From contig DAOVMN010000171.1 in assembly GCA_030630685.1 (NCBI GenBank), positions 1 to 5,610 of the forward strand: 5,610 nucleotides of DNA. Direction: 5' to 3'. The notes under the pieces are model-generated. The model had not been told where the DNA came from. It was given only the letters and a program-made list of their open reading frames with translations, and ran no database searches. A program made the translations under genes and the position numbers. Positions 4,455 through 5,610 of this stretch are shown here, in pieces. Within the stretch, counting starts at the first letter, position 1. Each line of letters starts with the position of its first letter. This DNA is from Thermoplasmata archaeon (GTDB lineage Archaea; Thermoplasmatota; DAOVMN01).

Positions 4455-5610
4455 ATGGACTTAAAGAGAATCGCACCACACCAAATATTTACTCTATTAA
4501 TTTTGGTAGCAGTGCTTCTAATTGTGTTGCTGGCATTTGGAAACAAGGAAGGAAGTGCTGAAGAGCAACCCGTGTGGAGTTACACTACCGGAGACACTGT
4601 TAGGGCAACAGCCGTATCAGCAGATGGGAAGTATATTGCAGTTGGTTCCTATGACAACAAGGTTTATCTCTTTGAGAGGGAGAACTCGACACCCTTATGG
4701 AGTTATACTACCGGGGATGACGTCCAGAGTGTGGCCATCTCTGCCCATGGAAAGTACATTGTTGCAGGAACCGAAGAGAGCGACAGGACGGTCTACCTTT
4801 TTGGTAAGAACGGTTCAACACCAATTTGGACGTATGGAACGACAAAGGATGCCGCAGGAACCGGCGGAGTATTTTCCGTCGACATCTCTGATGACGGTGA
4901 ATACATTGTTGCAGGTTCTGCCAATAATAATGTCTATTTTTTCCATAAGAATAGTTCCACACCCCAATGGACATATAACTGTGGTCGTTGTTTGTGGTCC
5001 GTATCTATCTCAGCAGATGGTGAGTATATCGCTGTGGGGGATGGTAACAAGAAGGTGCGTCTATTCGAGAAGAACAGTTCTACACCCAAATGGAGCTACA
5101 CCGCTGGAGATGTTGTTGCCAGCGTCTCAATATCAGCTAATGGGACGTATATCGCTGCTGGCACTTATGGCACTTATGACAACAAGATTTACCTCTTCAA
5201 AAGGGAGGGTTCAACACCCCTCTGGAGTTTCAATGCGCAGGACAAGGTAAGAGAAGTCTCTATTTCAGCGGATGGAGAATACATTGCCGCTGGCTCTTTT
5301 GACAATAAAGTTTATCTTTTCAGCAAGGACAATTCCACACCAGTCTGGAATTACACCACGGGCGATAAAATACTGAGGACAGCCATTTCTGCAGATGGGG
5401 AGTTCATCGTCGCCGGTTCTTATGACCATAAAGTCTATTCCTTTAATAAGAGCAGTCCTGAACCTTTGTGGACTTATTCCACTGGCGATAAAGTGCTTCC
5501 TGTAGCCATCTCTGCAAATGGGAAGTACGTTTCAGCAGGCTCTTTTGACAATAAGATTTATCTTTTCGAGAATAATTTGCCACCTGCCGCATACATCGAT
5601 TCAATCTTTC
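4455..5610 (+). CDS. Membrane-anchored eight-repeat beta-propeller protein (WD40/PQQ-like), C-terminus beyond window
   Basis: 385 codons are visible and the frame is still open at the window end. One hydrophobic segment (about residues 11-29, IFTLLILVAVLLIVLLAFG) acts as signal anchor or signal peptide, so the rest is extracytoplasmic. Eight repeats follow, each opening with a Trp: W41, W82, W125, W172, W213, W257, W298, W339. The consensus is roughly WSYTTGDxVxxVxIS, ADGxYIAAGS, DNKVYLF and SSTP. The first WSY strand precedes the first blade and the last repeat lacks a following one, so the N-terminal strand probably closes the ring, making one eight-bladed propeller. After it, NLPPAAYIDSI (374-384) looks like the linker and first strand of an Ig/PKD-like domain, so the protein continues. 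NxS/T sites such as NSST suggest possible N-glycosylation. Likely role is surface or periplasm-like binding; no enzyme active site is visible. The start is set by AGGTG and the N-terminal hydrophobic segment. Confidence 0.9.
   Translation, partial: MDLKRIAPHQIFTLLILVAVLLIVLLAFGNKEGSAEEQPVWSYTTGDTVRATAVSADGKYIAVGSYDNKVYLFERENSTPLWSYTTGDDVQSVAISAHGKYIVAGTEESDRTVYLFGKNGSTPIWTYGTTKDAAGTGGVFSVDISDDGEYIVAGSANNNVYFFHKNSSTPQWTYNCGRCLWSVSISADGEYIAVGDGNKKVRLFEKNSSTPKWSYTAGDVVASVSISANGTYIAAGTYGTYDNKIYLFKREGSTPLWSFNAQDKVREVSISADGEYIAAGSFDNKVYLFSKDNSTPVWNYTTGDKILRTAISADGEFIVAGSYDHKVYSFNKSSPEPLWTYSTGDKVLPVAISANGKYVSAGSFDNKIYLFENNLPPAAYIDSIF
4575..5570 (+). repeat. Eight protein-coding propeller repeats of about 41-47 codons
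   Basis: Distances between the opening Trp codons are 41, 43, 47, 41, 44, 41 and 41 residues. Most variation comes from short insertions in repeats 2 (EESDRT), 3 (KDAAGTGG) and 5 (TYGTYD). The blades are diverged in DNA but strongly alike in protein, especially repeats 1, 6, 7 and 8. This suggests older amplification kept by selection rather than a fresh tandem duplication. Confidence 0.85.

Noticed and set aside
4522..5250. Plus-strand 242-codon frame within the propeller gene
   Set aside because: It is a shadow of the repetitive propeller gene in another frame; the frame from 4455 carries the signal anchor, ribosome site and repeat consensus.

Overview
The window looks archaeal, most likely from a euryarchaeal or Thermoplasmatota-type lineage. 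The evidence is a PAC2-family proteasome assembly chaperone of the archaeal type next to a predicted HAS-barrel protein, a fragment of a cytosolic (group 3-like) [NiFe]-hydrogenase large subunit, AT-rich TATA-like boxes at archaeal spacing, and short Shine-Dalgarno sites of the GGAGG/AGGTG type. The lineage is inferred from gene content only.

Layout, left to right. Positions 1-1213 (minus strand) hold the N-terminal 404 residues of a secreted subtilisin-like (S8) protease: signal peptide, a calcium-loop-like motif, an I9-like propeptide, then a catalytic domain cut by the window edge just before the expected Ser motif. Upstream of it lies a perfect 26-bp tandem duplication with TATA-like boxes (about 1238-1299). 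Positions 1323-1685 (plus) are an open frame whose C-terminal two thirds match the last part of a [NiFe]-hydrogenase large subunit, with the terminal Cys-x-x-Cys-x-x-His site intact but the rest of the enzyme missing: a gene remnant. It runs tail to tail with a minus-strand membrane protein carrying two zinc ribbons and four membrane helices (1700-2410).

Positions 2411-2843 form a gene-poor gap of about 430 bp. It holds three near-identical 62-bp tandem repeats (2648-2833) starting 10 bp downstream of the next gene's stop. Then comes a compact minus-strand operon: the PAC2 chaperone (3441-4205) followed by the predicted HAS-barrel protein (2844-3431), with the second gene's ribosome binding site overlapping the first gene's stop codon. 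A divergent promoter region (4206-4454) separates this operon from a plus-strand membrane-anchored protein (4455-5610, open at the window end). That protein has eight WD40/PQQ-like repeats and probably continues into an Ig/PKD-like domain.

The PAC2 and HAS-barrel genes clearly belong together and suggest proteasome or AAA+/HerA-type assembly work. The protease and the propeller protein are independent extracytoplasmic proteins. I see no CRISPR array, tRNA, rRNA, or intact insertion sequence. The points most worth a second look are the truncated hydrogenase with preserved metal site, the frame-shifting 62-bp repeat array, the repeat-duplicated protease promoter, and the PAC2/HAS-barrel pair.
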